Shown here piece by piece: positions 10,601 to 44,210 of a stretch of 64,000 nt of DNA. The position numbers were made by a program, and so were the translations under genes. Every line of letters begins with the position of its first letter. Position 1 is the first letter of the stretch. The stretch is from CAYUIG01 sp964444685 (GTDB taxonomy: Bacteria > Gemmatimonadota > Gemmatimonadetes > Longimicrobiales > RSA9), in the NCBI GenBank assembly GCA_964444685.1, contig CAYUIG010000001.1, positions 124,001-188,000 of the forward strand. Direction: 5' to 3'. The notes under the pieces are model-generated. The model made no database searches. It saw nothing but the letters and a program-made list of their open reading frames with translations, and was not told the origin of the DNA.

Positions 10601-13338
10601 CAGTAGCGCGTGTGCTGGAACGGGTAGCTCGGCAGCGTGATGGCCGGACGCGCGCGATGGTCGTGTACGGCGTCCCAGTCGATCGCGGCACCGCCGACCC
10701 AGAGCCGGCCGAGCGCGCCGAGCATCGTCGTCCACGCGTCCTGACCGCGACGGAGCGAAGGCAGCCATGTAGCCGTCGCATCGTCGAGGCAGGCGGACGC
10801 CATGCCGATCAGCGTCGGATGCGGCCCGACCTCGAGGTAGCGTGTGTGACCCGCATCCGACAGGGCGCGTACGCCAGCCGCGAAGCGCACCGGCTCGCGC
10901 ATGTGCCGCACCCAGTAGCGCGGGTCCGCCAGCGTTTCGCGGTCGACGAAACCGCCCGTGAGGTTCGAGACCAGCGGTACTTCGAGCTCGCCGAAGCGCA
11001 GGCTGCGCACGATGCGCTCGAACTCGCCGAGCACGGGCTCGACGAGCGGCGAGTGGAACGCATGCGAAACGGCCAGCGGCTGCGACTGGATGTTCTCGGT
11101 TTGCAGCTCCTTCACGAGCACATCCACAGCATCGGCGCGGCCGGACACGACCGTTGCGGCCGGGCCGTTGATCGCGGCGATCGCGAGTCCGGCCGCACGC
11201 GCGCGCGGTTCGATGGTTTCGAACGGCGCGTGCACGGCGGCCATGGCGCCGCCCGCCGGGAGCGACTGCATCAGCCGTCCACGTTCCGCGGCGAGACGCA
11301 GACCATCCTCGAGTGTGAACAGACCCGCGACGGTAGCGGCTACGTACTCGCCGAGGCTGTGACCCATGACCACGGCCGGCCGGATACCCCAGGCGCGCCA
11401 CGTCTCGGCCAGCGCGTACTCCACCGCGAAGAGCGCCGGCTGCGTGTACGCGGTGTTCGCGAGCAGCTCCGCGGCCCTCGCCTCGTTGCCCGGCGGGGGA
11501 TGGAGCAGGTCGAGCAGCGGCACGTCCATCAGCGGACGGAGCAGCTCGGCGCAGCGGTCGAGTGCGGCACGATAGGGCGCGCACGTTTCGTACAGCTCGC
11601 GCCCCATCCCGGGCGCCTGCGCGCCCTGACCTGTGAACAGGAACACGACGCGGCCACCGCCGCGAACGGCGGCGGTCCCCGCAGCCGCCGCGTTATGCGT
11701 GCGGCCGGCCGCGTAGGCTTCGAGTGCATCCGCGAGCTGGTTCGAGTCGGTTCCTGTGACCGCGAGCCGGTGCGTGAGCTGTGCGCGACTCGTCGCAGCA
11801 GCGTGGGTCAGCGCTGCGGCATCCGCATCGGCTGCGCGCAACGCCTCCGCGTAGCGCGCCGCGAGGGTTGCCAGCGCGGCCGGCGAACGTGCGGACAGGG
11901 GCAGAAGGAGGACGGGCGCCGTCGCATGCGATGTGCGCACTTCGTCCGCATACGATTCGAGGATGACGTGTGCGTTGGTGCCGCTGAAGCCGAAAGAGGA
12001 AACGGCGGCGCGCCTCGGCGCGGCATTCCACGGAACGAGGCGGTCCGGGACCTCGATGGGCCACTGGTCCCATTCGATCAGCGGATTGCGCTCGCGCAGA
12101 TGCAGATGCGGCGGGAGTGCGCCGTTGCGGAGTGCGAGCACGGCCTTGATGAAGCCCGCGACACCGGCGCTGGCTTCGGTGTGGCCGAAGTTCGTCTTGA
12201 CGGAACCGATGCGCAGCGGATCCGATGCGTCGCGGTCCTGCGCGTACACGGACGCGAGTGCGCGCACCTCGATCGGGTCGCCGAGCTTCGTGCCGGTGCC
12301 GTGCGCCTCGATGTAGCCGACGTCGTGCGGAGCGAGGCCCGCGTTGTCGAGCGCGCGGCGCATCAGCGCTTCCTGCGCGGGCCCGTTCGGCGCCGTGATC
12401 CCGCTCGAGCGGCCGTCCTGGTTCATCGCGGAGCCGCGCACGACCGCGAGGATGCGATCGCCGTCGGCGCGCGCATCGGACAGCCGCTTCAGCACCACCA
12501 TCCCCACGCCCTCGCCGCGCACGATGCCGCCGGCCTCCGCATCGAAGGTGCGGCAGCGGCCATCGGGCGCCAGCATGTGCGCCTTCGTGAGCGCGATCAT
12601 CGTGTCGGGCGCGAGGATCAGGCTCGCGCCGCCGGCCACGGCGGTGCGGCATTCGCCGCGCCGCAGGCTCTCGACCGCGAGGTGCAGTGCGACGAGCGAA
12701 GACGAGCACGCGGTGTCGACGACGAGTGCGGGCCCCTGGAAGCCGAACGCGTACGCGATCCGGCCGGCGGCCATGCTGCCCGCGTTGCCGGACGAGAGGT
12801 ACATGTCGAAGCGCTCGTACGGCTGCGAAAGCAGCAGCGACGAGTAGTCGTGATTGCACAGCCCGATGAAGACGCCGGTGTCGCTGCCCTCGATCCGATC
12901 GGGCGGCAGCTGTGCGTGCTCGAGTGCGTGCCACACGACCTCGAGCAGAAGGCGCTGCTGCGGATCGAGGCTGACGGCTTCGCGCGGTGCGATGCCGAAG
13001 AAGTCGGCATCGAATCCGGCGACGTCATCGAGGAACGATCCCCAGCGCGTGGCCATCGTGCCGGGCCGGTCGGGATCCGGGTCGTACAGGCCGTCGACGT
13101 CCCAGCGGTCGGCGGGCACTTCCGTGACGGCGTCACCGCCGCGCGCGAGGAAATCCCAGAATGCGTCGGGTCCGTCGATGCCGCCCGGAAAGCGGCAGCC
13201 GATGCCGATCACGGCGATCGGTTCGCGCGCGCGCGCGGTTTCGGCCTCGACGCGGTCGAGGCGGTCCTTCAGCTCGGCGGCGAGCAGCGCGAGCCGTTCG
13301 GGTGACAGGCGGGCGAGGCGTTCACGGAAACTGCTCAT
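7681..13338 (-). CDS. Type I PKS 'B', one module: KS-AT-cMT-KR-ACP
   Basis: 1885 residues: N-terminal helical docking segment 5-36; KS 39-463 (Cys211); AT 565-870 (GHSLG Ser661, HAFHS at 759-763, malonyl type); a non-catalytic linker and C-methyltransferase about 970-1315 (SAM-binding EVGAGTGG at 1141-1148, SNVLHAT at 1214); KR 1498-1675 (GGLAGLG at 1503); ACP with Ser1808; C-terminal acidic docking tail LSEDEIVKLLERKL at 1869-1882. There is no DH or ER, so the expected unit is an alpha-methyl-beta-hydroxy unit made from malonyl-CoA plus a SAM methyl. The KR has the catalytic Ser but shows His1642 where Tyr is usual (N-H-A-A-A-N); related PKS ketoreductases with this change occur in myxobacterial and cyanobacterial systems as I recall, so activity is uncertain rather than excluded. 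The TDD loop suggests B-type stereochemistry. The ATG at 13338 overlaps the end of gene C by 4 bp (ATGA). Confidence 0.95.
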   Translation of the reverse strand: MSSFRERLARLSPERLALLAAELKDRLDRVEAETARAREPIAVIGIGCRFPGGIDGPDAFWDFLARGGDAVTEVPADRWDVDGLYDPDPDRPGTMATRWGSFLDDVAGFDADFFGIAPREAVSLDPQQRLLLEVVWHALEHAQLPPDRIEGSDTGVFIGLCNHDYSSLLLSQPYERFDMYLSSGNAGSMAAGRIAYAFGFQGPALVVDTACSSSLVALHLAVESLRRGECRTAVAGGASLILAPDTMIALTKAHMLAPDGRCRTFDAEAGGIVRGEGVGMVVLKRLSDARADGDRILAVVRGSAMNQDGRSSGITAPNGPAQEALMRRALDNAGLAPHDVGYIEAHGTGTKLGDPIEVRALASVYAQDRDASDPLRIGSVKTNFGHTEASAGVAGFIKAVLALRNGALPPHLHLRERNPLIEWDQWPIEVPDRLVPWNAAPRRAAVSSFGFSGTNAHVILESYADEVRTSHATAPVLLLPLSARSPAALATLAARYAEALRAADADAAALTHAAATSRAQLTHRLAVTGTDSNQLADALEAYAAGRTHNAAAAGTAAVRGGGRVVFLFTGQGAQAPGMGRELYETCAPYRAALDRCAELLRPLMDVPLLDLLHPPPGNEARAAELLANTAYTQPALFAVEYALAETWRAWGIRPAVVMGHSLGEYVAATVAGLFTLEDGLRLAAERGRLMQSLPAGGAMAAVHAPFETIEPRARAAGLAIAAINGPAATVVSGRADAVDVLVKELQTENIQSQPLAVSHAFHSPLVEPVLGEFERIVRSLRFGELEVPLVSNLTGGFVDRETLADPRYWVRHMREPVRFAAGVRALSDAGHTRYLEVGPHPTLIGMASACLDDATATWLPSLRRGQDAWTTMLGALGRLWVGGAAIDWDAVHDHRARPAITLPSYPFQHTRYWPDDLAPRAASATSSEWEGWLWQRAWEPVPERPVPPAAPSIVASRLDARPHALVREHGADVYDHLLPRLDALCAAFVTRALTQLGASFRAGDRIEEADLHGRLGIRPQHARLAQRMMAMLEEDGIVRRRGAGWLVTGELPPDADDAGRMLLADFPECAAEIDLTIHCGRSLGDVLRGDQDAMDVLFPGGSLAPTERLYSEAPSFRAFNALLAEAVTAAIPSTGTVRILEVGAGTGGATSALLPHLPAGRTRYAFTDVSPVFLPNARTRFARYDFIEFKVLDIARDPAVQGFDAGGYDIIIASNVLHATPDLAATLANVRRLLAPGGILLALEGLRPQRFGDLTVGLTPGWWSFEDSSLRDYALLDENRWHRILVETGFDDVRTLPASPAASRGALGQQAVILARAPGTAAAAPRRWVAIADANGPSGRVAEDLKAKGIEIEVRSLEHALDARADGILHLLALDPQSEDVMEAQRALTGGAIALARSLAASDRPAQLVFVTSGARHIRDGDRVQPSAAPLWGLGRTLALEHPELRVRLIDIDDSNGLADQLVHDGQEDELALRDARPWRARVRAAEPAATDAAIEGAWIVTGGLAGLGLRCAQWLAQRGATRIVLNARSHPSNEALAAIHALEQNGIEVETVIGDVADEGVAEALVAAAGPDRLMGVLHAAGVTDDVAFMKLDWDRTARVMRAKVAGAWRLHRATESLPLRHFVLFSSAAAFLGSPGQANHAAANAYLSGLAWHRKALGLPALTIDWGPWTDTGAATRGDTLERARAAGLAPIEPERGLALLGRLMGSDAVHVAAGKVDWPAFLAHLPNGVRPPLFESVGGATATTAGAPGTEQESGTLVRRWAAAGPRRRIVLGEEITALARRVLGLRPDQPLDREVPLSQIGLDSLMAVELRNALARGVDRPLPATLLFNHPTIEELTACLADVLGEPAEPQLAPAGGSPSDLEALSEDEIVKLLERKLADG

Positions 13339-16300
13339 TCGCCACTCCCGCGCAGCAGCATCTGCACTTCGTCTTCACTCAGGGATTCAATGCGGTCCAG
13401 CAGGTCGGTCGTCTCGGGCTGCGCCTTCGATGCCGGCCTAACTTCCTCTTCCGCGCCGGGAAGCTGCGGCTCGATGTGCGCGGCCAGTGCTTCGACCGAA
13501 GGATGGTCGAACAGCAGGGTAGCCGGCAGCGTGCGACCCAGCCCGGCTCCGAGTACGTTGCGCAGCTCGACCGCGAGCAGGGAATCGAGTCCCAGCTCGC
13601 CGAGCGGACGGCGCGGCTCGATCTGGGTACCCGCCGGCAGCTGGAGGATCTTCGCCGCGCACTGCTCGATCCAGTCGCGCAGCGCTTCCATGCGCGCCTC
13701 GCCGCGCAGTCCGCCGATGCGATTCATCACATCGGGCGCAGCGCGCTCGGGGTCTGCAGCCGGACGCGGGATTGGGCGCGGCGCGGAAGCGCGTGCCTGC
13801 GGCGCGGCGGCGAGGACAGCAGGCGGCGCGCCGCGCAGCAGGCGCTCGAAGAGCTGGAGTCCGGTTTCCGGATCGAGCGCGGGCACGTCGACGCCGTGAC
13901 GCACGGCCGCGCCGATTCCCGACCACGCGCCCCACGCAATGGAGATCGCGGGCCGGCCCGCTGCCACGCGGTCGTGCGCGACGCCATCGAGGAATGCGTT
14001 TGCAGCCGCGTGATTCGCCTGGCCGCGCGAGCCCAGCATACCGGCAGCAGAGGAGAAGAGGACGAAGAAGTCGATCGGTGCCGAATCCGCGACGCGCTGG
14101 AGCACCGCGGCTCCGACGGCCTTGGGGCGCAGCACCTCGAGTACGTCCTCCCAACGCTGCTGCACGAGCGCCGCATCCCGCAGCACGCCGGCGCTGTGCA
14201 CGATTCCGCGCAACGGCGGCAGCGTGTCGCCCGCAGCCGCGACGGCTGCGGTGAGGGCATCGGCGTCGGCGACATCCGCACGCGCCACGGACACGATCGT
14301 TCCACGTGCGCGAATGCGTTCGATGGCCGCGCGCCCTCTCTCGTCCGGGTCGCTCCGTCCGAGCAGCACGAGTGCACCGGCACCGCGCTCGGCCAGACGT
14401 TCGGCCACGGCGAGGCCGAGGCCGGCAAGGCCGCCGCTGACGAGGTAGGTGCCGTCCGAGCGTACGGGCGACGTGCCATCGCGCAGCAGCACGAGCTTGC
14501 CTGCGTGGCGCGCCGCAGCCATCTCGCGGAACGCATCGCTCGCGCGCGACATCGGGAACACGCGCGCGGGAAGCGGCGTGAGTTCGCCGGCCGCGACGCG
14601 TGCCATGATGGCTTCGAGGCGCGGCCGCACGAGTGCAGGCCCGAGCTGGAGATCGGTCGACAGGTCGACCGCGTGCACCTCGATCTCCGGCTGTACGCCC
14701 GGCAGCGCGACGGCGCGCGCACGATCCCAGACCTCCGACTTCCCGACCTCGAGGAAGCGGCCGCCGCGTGCGAGTGTACGCAGCGATGCAGGGATCATCT
14801 CACCCGTCAGGCTGTTCAGCACGAGGTCCACGCCGCGGCCGTTCGTCGCCTCGAGCACCTTTGCAGTGAAGTCGGTCGAGCGCGAGTCGAAACACTCCGT
14901 GGCGCCGAGCGCGAGAACGCGTGCGCGCTTGGCCGGCGAGCTGGCCGTGCCGTACACCTCGAGGCCCGCGGCGCGCGCGAGCTGCACCGCGGCCATCCCT
15001 ACGCCGCCGGCAGCCGCATGGACGAGGATCTTCTCACCGCTGCGCATGCGGCCCACCTCGCGCAGCGCGAGGTCCGCGGTGAGGAACGCGATCGGGATCG
15101 TCGCGGCTTCGACCGCGGTGAGCGATCCGGGCACGCGTACGACCAGCCCCGCGTGCAGCGTCACTCGTTCACCGATGGCGCCCGCGGCCGCGGCCACGAG
15201 GTCGCCGGGTGTCAGGTGTTCGACACGCGATCCGACACGCAGAACGCGGCCGACACACTCGGTGCCGAGCACGTCGACATCGCGACGCACGCCCAGCGCA
15301 TGCACCACATCGCGGAAGTTCAGCCCTGCGGCCTCCACCGCGATCTCGACCTCGTCCGGTCCAGGCGGCGGATCGTCGATGGCCTCGAACGTGAGATCGT
15401 CGAGCGAACCGTTCGCACCGCGGCGCAGCCGGCCCGTCTGCGGGCGCTCGTCCGCCAGCGCTGCGGGGTCGAGTGCGACCCGGGGCGCGTAGCGCGTTCC
15501 GCCGCGCAGGGCGACCTCGCTCTCGTCATCCGGGCGGAGCAGCTCGTGGTGCAGCGCATCCTCGTCCGCGCCGCGTGCCCAGTCGATGCGGCGCAGGCGC
15601 AGCTCCGGATGCTCGAGCGTGATCGACCGCGCCATACCCCAGACGGCGGACTGCGCAGGCATCACGTGCTCCAGCGGAGACGCGACGGCCTGTGCCGTGG
15701 CCGTGACGATGTGCATCCGCGGCGTCGCACCGTCGATGCCGACGAGCGCTTGGGCAAGGTGCAGCGTCGATGCACACGCGCGCTGCAGCGCGACCTCGAG
15801 CGCGGCCGGATCCGAGCCCGGCAGCCAGTCCGCATCGAGCGGACGGAACGTCACGACATCGGTGAGGGCCGGATCGAGCCCGCGCACAAGCTCCTCGAAG
15901 GAAGCGCGATCCGTGTCAACGATCGAACCGGGTCCGGACGGAGGAACGACGACGGCCGGGACACCGCTGCGAGCGAGACGCGCGACAAACGCGTCGGCAA
16001 CGCCGCCGTGATCGGCGAGGACGAGCCAGCCGCCGCTGGTCGCGGGACTCGCCGCGAGCAGCACGGCCTGGTCGTGCAGCGCGCCATCGCGGCCGGTCAC
16101 CACGCGCGCACCATCGAATCCGGCCGCGGTAAATGCGCGCGACCAGCCGCTTGCATCCATGAGCGGCGAATCTGTGCGCAGGGCATCGTCGAAGGTCCAC
16201 CAGCCGGGCGTGAGCCCGACGGCGAGATCGAGCCAGCGGCGGCGGTGCGTGACCTCGGCCGCGCATACGATGCCGCCGGGCACGAGCAGCGTACGCAGAC

Positions 16301-19300
16301 GCTCGAGTGTCGCGACGACGTCGCGCGTGGCGTGGACGACGTTCGTCGCGAGGACCATATCGAAGCTGCCGGGCTCGAAGCCCTGCTCGATCGGGTCACG
16401 CTCGAGGTCGAGCGTGGCGAAGCGCGCGAAGCGGTAGGCCGCGAAGCGGTCGCGCGCGCGGCTCACGAAAAGCGGGCCCACGTCCGTAAAGGTGTACTCC
16501 ACGCGCGCGCCTGCGAGTGCGGGCAGGACATGGCCCGTCGTGCCGCCCGTGCCGGCGCCGACCTCCAGGATCCGCAGCGGACGCGTGGGCGATGCGGTGC
16601 GCGCCGCTTCCGCGGCAGCGCGCGCGATCAGTCCGTTGAATGTCCGTGCGATCGGCGTGTCGCGGTAGATGCGCGCCTGCGCGGACGTGTCGCCGCCGGG
16701 GAAGATCAGGTCCAGCGGATCCGCCTCACCGACCAGTGCGGCGGCCAGGCCTGCACCAACGCGCTGGATCACGGTGAGCTCCGCATCGTGCGGTGCGTGC
16801 AGCGCAACGAGTTCGCGGCCGAGTGCTTCGGGATCGTCGGTCTCGGGTGCGTTGCGCACCTTCCAGCGGCCCGGAGGTCCCGCGGCTTCGAGCAGACCAT
16901 CCTGCGCGAAGAACTCGAGCATGCGCGCGAGCAGCTTCCGGTGCGCGGGAAGTACGTTGAGGTCGTCCCCGAGTGTAGCGGCGTCCACGATGTCGCCCGG
17001 AGCAGGTGTCCAGCCGAGCAGACGGAGTGCGCGCGCGCACCATGCGGTGGCCAGCCGGTCGAGGTCGGGCAGCAGCGCATCGTACGCCGCCGTTCCCTCG
17101 GTGCGCGCGATCTGTGGCAGTGCCGCATCGAGCTCGGCGGCGAGCGCCGCGGGTGCGGGCGGCTGCGCGGGCTCGGATGCACGGCTGGGCGACGGCTCCC
17201 AGCGCACGGTGTGCACGTATCCCGGTGCGTCGATGCCACCTGCGGGCAGCGCGCCATCGGGCACGCGCCGGAAGCGCAGGCGGTCCAGGACGGCGACCGC
17301 GCGGCCGCGTGCGTCATACATGCGGACGGTGGCCTCCACCTTCTGATCGTCCGCCGCATGCAGGCGCGCATGGCTGCGCACGGGCGCCGCGGCTCCCGGG
17401 AACACGCTCGCGCCGGCAACCGCCACGGGCATGTACAGCTCGCCCTGGCCGGTGCGGTCGCGCGCGGCCGCACCCACGACCTGGATGGCGGCATCGAGCA
17501 GCGCGGGATGAATGCGGTAGCGGGCGTCGTCCTCGGTCGCCGCGATCGTGCCGATGGCGTCGTCGCCGCCGCGGCGAAGCGCGGTCACGCCGCGGAACGC
17601 GGGACCGAACTCGAGGCCGCGCTCGCGCAGCTCCTCGTACAGCGCGTGCGGGTCGAGAACTTCCTCGCACTGCGCATCGAGTGCGCGCTCGAACAGCGTG
17701 GCATCCCCGGCTGCATGTTCCTGCAGCATCCCCTCGGCATGCAGCCGGAAGCGCTCTTCACCGTCGGCCAGGCTGTGCACGCGGAAACGCGCGCGTCCGT
17801 TCACCGGCGGATCGATCGTGATCTGAAGCGAGCGCGCCACATCCGGCCGCAGCTCGAGCGCATCCATGAACGCTACGTCGACGAGCGCGGCATCCTCCCA
17901 GCCCGGTCCGGCAGCGGCCGCGGCAAGAGCGGCCTCGATCCATGCGGCCGCCGGCACGATCACGGTGGCGCGCACGACGTGATCCGCGAGGAAGGGCAGG
18001 GTGTCGGAGCGCAGCGTGCGCTCGAAGAGCCAGCCCTCGTGCGGCGTGCGCACGCGTTCACCCAGCAACGGATGCGGCTCGAGCGCGCGCGATGGTGCAC
18101 GCACGTTCGCACCGCCGCGATCCGGCACCCAGCAGCGCACGCGCTGGAACGGTGTCGTGGGTGCATCGACTCGCCTGCGCGGCCACGGCCGGTCACGTTC
18201 GCGCCAGTCGAGGTCGACACCGGCGGTGTACAGCGTCGCGCACGCGGATGCGATCGACGCGCCATCGTCGCGGCCGGGTCGCAGGGACGCGATCCAGTGC
18301 GCGGCTGCATCGGGCAGACAGCGCGCGCCCATGCCGACGAGCGTGGCATCGGGGCCACACTCGAGGAATACGCGGATGCCGGCTTCATGCATCCAGCGGA
18401 TGCCATCGCCGAAGCGCACGGCCTGGCGGCTGTGGCGCACCCAGTACTCCGGGTCCGCGTGGCCGCCGCGCGGGAGCGGCGCACCCGTGAGGTTCGAAAC
18501 GATGCGCAGCGACGGCTCCGCGAACCGCAGGGACGCGACCGCGTCGCGCAGCGCGGGCAGGATCGGCTCGACGAGGCGCGAGTGGAACGCGTGCGAGACG
18601 CGCAGCATGCGTCCATCGATGCCGCGCGCGCGGAACGACTCGAGCAGCTCGGTCACGAGCGGCGCATCGCCGGACAGCACGATGCTGGTCGGGCCGTTCA
18701 CCGCAGCAATCGAAACCGCGCCATCGAGCGGCTCGATGGCTTCACGGGCAGCGGCTTCGCTGCAGAAGACGGCGGCCATCGCACCGCCATCCTCGAGCCC
18801 GTCCATCAGCCGCGCCCGTTCGGCGATCAGCTTCAGCCCATCTTCGAGCGGCAGCGCGCCGGCGTACACCGCGGCCGCGTACTCGCCGACGCTGTGTCCC
18901 AGCACGGCCACGGGCCGGACGCCCCAGCTCCGCCACAGCTCGGCGATGCCGAGGCCGATCGCGAATACCGCCGGCTGCGTGATGGCCGTGCGCTGGAGCG
19001 CGACGTCGTCACCATGTATCAGCTCGACCAGCGAGCGGCCGAGCGGTTCGCGCAGGACGGCATCGCAGCGATCCATGAAGGCGCGGAACACGGGCTCCGC
19101 TTCGTACAGCGCGCGCGTCATCCCGGCGTACTGCACGCCCTGGCCGGGGAACAGCAGCCCGACGCGCGGCGCCTCGACCGGCGCGCGACCGCGCATGAGT
19201 GCACCGGAACGCAGCGCATGCGCCGCGCTGCGCGCATCGGGCGCGACCACGGCCGCGCGTTCACCGAGCTGCGCGCGACCGGCACCCGCGACGTGCGCAA

Positions 19301-20821
19301 TGTCGGCCAGCGTCGCATCGGGAGCGGCCAGGCGGTCCGCATACGCACGCGCCAGCTCGTCCAGCGCCGCCGGCGAGTGCGCCGACAGCGGCAGCACGTG
19401 CACGGCGCGGTCGCGGGGAGATGAACGCACTTCCTGCGGCGGTGCCTCCTCGACGATCACATGCGCGTTCGTGCCACTGAAGCCGAACGAACTCACGCCG
19501 CCGCGCAGGCGGTGGCCATCGGGGCCGAAGGGCCGGCGCGACACGGGCACTTCGACGGGCAGCCGCGACCAGGGAACGTGCGGGTTCGGCTTCCGGAAAT
19601 GCAGGTGCGCCGGCAGTGCGCGGTCGCGGATCGCAATCACGGCGCGCAGCAGGCCGGCGATTCCGGCCGCCGCCTCGAGGTGGCCCACATTCGTCTTCAC
19701 GGAGCTGATCAGCAGCGGCCGCTCCTTTGGGCGATCCGCCCCCAGCGCTGCCGCCAGCGCCTGCACTTCGATCGGGTCTCCGAGCGACGTGCCGGTGCCG
19801 TGCGCCTCGACGAAGTCGATCTCGCTGCCGCGCAGCCGCGCCTGCGCGAGCGCCGCGCGGATCACCTGCTCCTGCGCACCGCCGTTCGGTGCCGTGAGTC
19901 CGGTACTCGCGCCGTCCTGATTGACTGCGGAGCCGCGGATCACGGCGAGAATGCGATCGCCAGCGCGAACGGCATCCGTCACGCGCTTCAGCACCAGGAA
20001 GCCGCAGCCCTCGCCGCGCGCGAAACCGTCCGCCGATGCGTCGAACGTCTTGCAGCGGCCATCGGACGAGAGCATGCGCGACTGCACGAACGCGACGGTG
20101 GCCTCGGGCGAGAGCATGAGGCTCACGCCACCCGCCAGGGCCGCATCGCTCTCGCCCGACCGCAGTGACTGGCAGGCGAGATGCACGGCCACGAGCGAGG
20201 AGGAGCAGGCGGTGTCGAGCACGATCGACGGACCCTGGAGTCCGAGGATGTACGAGATGCGGCCTGCCACCATCGACTTGCCGATACCGGACGCGTAGTG
20301 CGAGTGCAGCACTTCGTTCAGCGGGCCGGAGCGGAGCTGCACCTGTGCGTAGTCGTCGGATGTGGTGCCGACGAACACGCCCGTGCGCGATCCCTCGAGA
20401 CTGCGCGGATCGACGCCGGCGTGCTCGAGCGCTTCCCACGCGCACTCGAGCGCGAGCCGCTGCTGCGGGTCGATGCTCGCGGCTTCGCGATGCGAGATGC
20501 CGAAGAACGCGGGGTCGAACGCGGTGACGTCGATGTGCAACCAGCCCGCGGGCGGGAACGGTCCCAGCTCGCGCTCCCAGCGGTCCCAGTCGGGACGCGG
20601 CACGGGCGGCCGGTCTGTGATCGCGTCACGGCCGTCACGCAGCAGCCGCGCGAACGACTCGAGGTCGTGGGCGCCGCCGGGGAAACGGCAGGACGCGCCG
20701 ACAATGGCTACATCGGTGTCCGGTGCGGCCTCCAGCTCTCGCACACGCTGCTGCAGCCGCTCGACTGCGATGAGCGCGCGCTTGAGCGGCGACAGCTCGC
20801 CGTTACCGGGCCCGTTCGAAC

Positions 20822-20825
<4 letters not shown>
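13335..20825 (-). CDS. Type I PKS 'C', one module with all modifying domains: KS-AT-DH-cMT-ER-KR-ACP
   Basis: 2496 residues, the longest of the seven: docking coil 10-34; KS 36-460 (Cys207); AT 555-860 (Ser645; HAFHS at 745-749, malonyl type); DH 917-1195 (His949, with Ala953 replacing the Gly of HxxxGxxxxP; Asp1111 and Gln1115 in DAAIQ); C-methyltransferase about 1240-1595 (EVGAGTGG at 1421); ER 1800-2115 (HAAAGGVG at 1936); KR 2125-2310 (GGLAGLG at 2131, His2272 in place of the usual Tyr); ACP Ser2415; docking tail SLSEDEVQMLL about 2481. Expected to add malonate, methylate the alpha carbon and reduce fully. This is the domain order of highly reducing PKS modules with an in-line methyltransferase. 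The start is GTG, inside a GTGA overlap with the end of gene D. If the KR is inactive, DH and ER would have no substrate, so their retention argues that the His-KR still works. Confidence 0.95.
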
Positions 20826-43501
<22,676 letters not shown>

Positions 43502-43880
43502 TGCCCCGCCACGCCGTTCCGGATCCCCACCCGCTCCACGACCCGGGCCGCCAGTCTTTCCCATGACCGGCACCGGCCCGGATGCGGGCAACGAATCCGC
43601 AGCGGCCCCGTTCGGACCGCCGCCACTCCGTTCGGCTTCACTCTGGGTGCGTTTCTCGATGGAATTGGGACCCCGCCGACGGCCGCCGGGGCGCGGGACG
43701 GCGTGGTCAACACGCGCACAAAGGGCAAGTTCCATTCCCTGAAAGGCTTGTAACTCCTTCATTCACGCCACCCCCACGCCCCTCGACCCCTCCCCGCGCC
43801 CAACTCCCGCGTCCCGCCTACGCGCGCGCCGACGCGCCCGCTCCACCGCACGCTACCGGGCAGTGGCGTCCGCGCTGCGC

Positions 43881-43976
43881 CTGTTGCGTCGCCCCCCGCA
43901 AGTCATGGCCATCGGCTGGTCCCTCGGGGGCGGGGTACTGTTGCGTGGGCGCACATGTCGTGTAGGGCGGACGCAA
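43881..43976. repeat. CTGTTGCGT direct repeat with an inverted ACGCAAC copy
   Basis: CTGTTGCGT occurs at 43881-43889 and again at 43938-43946, 57 bp apart. The complement ACGCAAC lies at 43971-43977, so TTGCGT (43941) and ACGCAA (43971) face each other. Two direct copies and one inverted copy in a shared promoter region would suit a transcription-factor site, but the motif is short and the function is inferred from position only. Confidence 0.35.
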
Positions 43977-44045
43977 CGGGTCGGGCGGGAGCGTACGGTG
44001 CGGCGGCGGGCGTCCCGCCCGGGACGGCGGAGGGCATGGCTTGGG

Positions 44046-44065
44046 TGCAACAGCTGAGGGTTGCA
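44046..44065. promoter_or_regulatory. Inverted repeat TGCAAC-N8-GTTGCA, possible operator
   Basis: Perfect 6-bp arms with an 8-bp spacer, ending about 145 bp upstream of the thioesterase start. The size and symmetry fit a dimeric regulator site. It shares the TTGC core with the nearby TTGCGT repeats. No regulator gene is present in the window to pair it with. Confidence 0.35.
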
Positions 44066-44200
44066 TGGAACGACGAGGGGCGAGGGTCGGGAGGGGGTGT
44101 GGGCGGGTGGCACGTCTTCCGCTGTAGCAAACCCACGTCCGCGCGCGGGGACGTGCGGACGACGGTGCCACGGTTCCAGCGCGCAATCGAGCCACACATT

Positions 44201-44205
44201 GGAAG
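44201..44205 (+). promoter_or_regulatory. Ribosome binding site of the type II thioesterase
   Basis: GGAAG, 5 nt before ATG 44211. It supports this start over the longer open frame beginning at TTG 44061, whose extra residues do not look like thioesterase. Confidence 0.6.
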
Positions 44206-44210
44206 CGACG

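Larger units (their letters stand above)
43502..44210. promoter_or_regulatory. Divergent control region between the PKS operon (-) and the thioesterase-NRPS operon (+)
   Basis: About 710 bp with no convincing gene; small frames here are Pro/Arg-rich and unlike known proteins. Both operons must start in or near it. Bases about 43760-43860 are very C-rich on the plus strand, and bases about 43925-44110 are G-rich. TTGCGT/ACGCAA elements and a TGCAAC/GTTGCA inverted repeat lie in the middle and may be regulator sites. I found no -35/-10 pair of good quality on either strand. The leftmost 261 bp could be coding if gene G starts at 43762. Confidence 0.55.

Noticed and set aside
10612..13305. An 897-residue plus-strand frame opposite PKS B
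   Set aside because: Same shadow effect; no recognisable fold or motif and no ribosome binding site.
13161..19424. A 2,087-residue open frame on the plus strand opposite PKS C
   Set aside because: Arg/Ala/Gly-rich shadow of the PKS codons with no domain; the minus strand has complete PKS motifs throughout.
43815..44200. Small Pro/Arg-rich frames in the divergent control region, possible regulator or peptide genes
   Set aside because: No motif, biased composition explained by C/G-rich tracts, overlapping each other on both strands.
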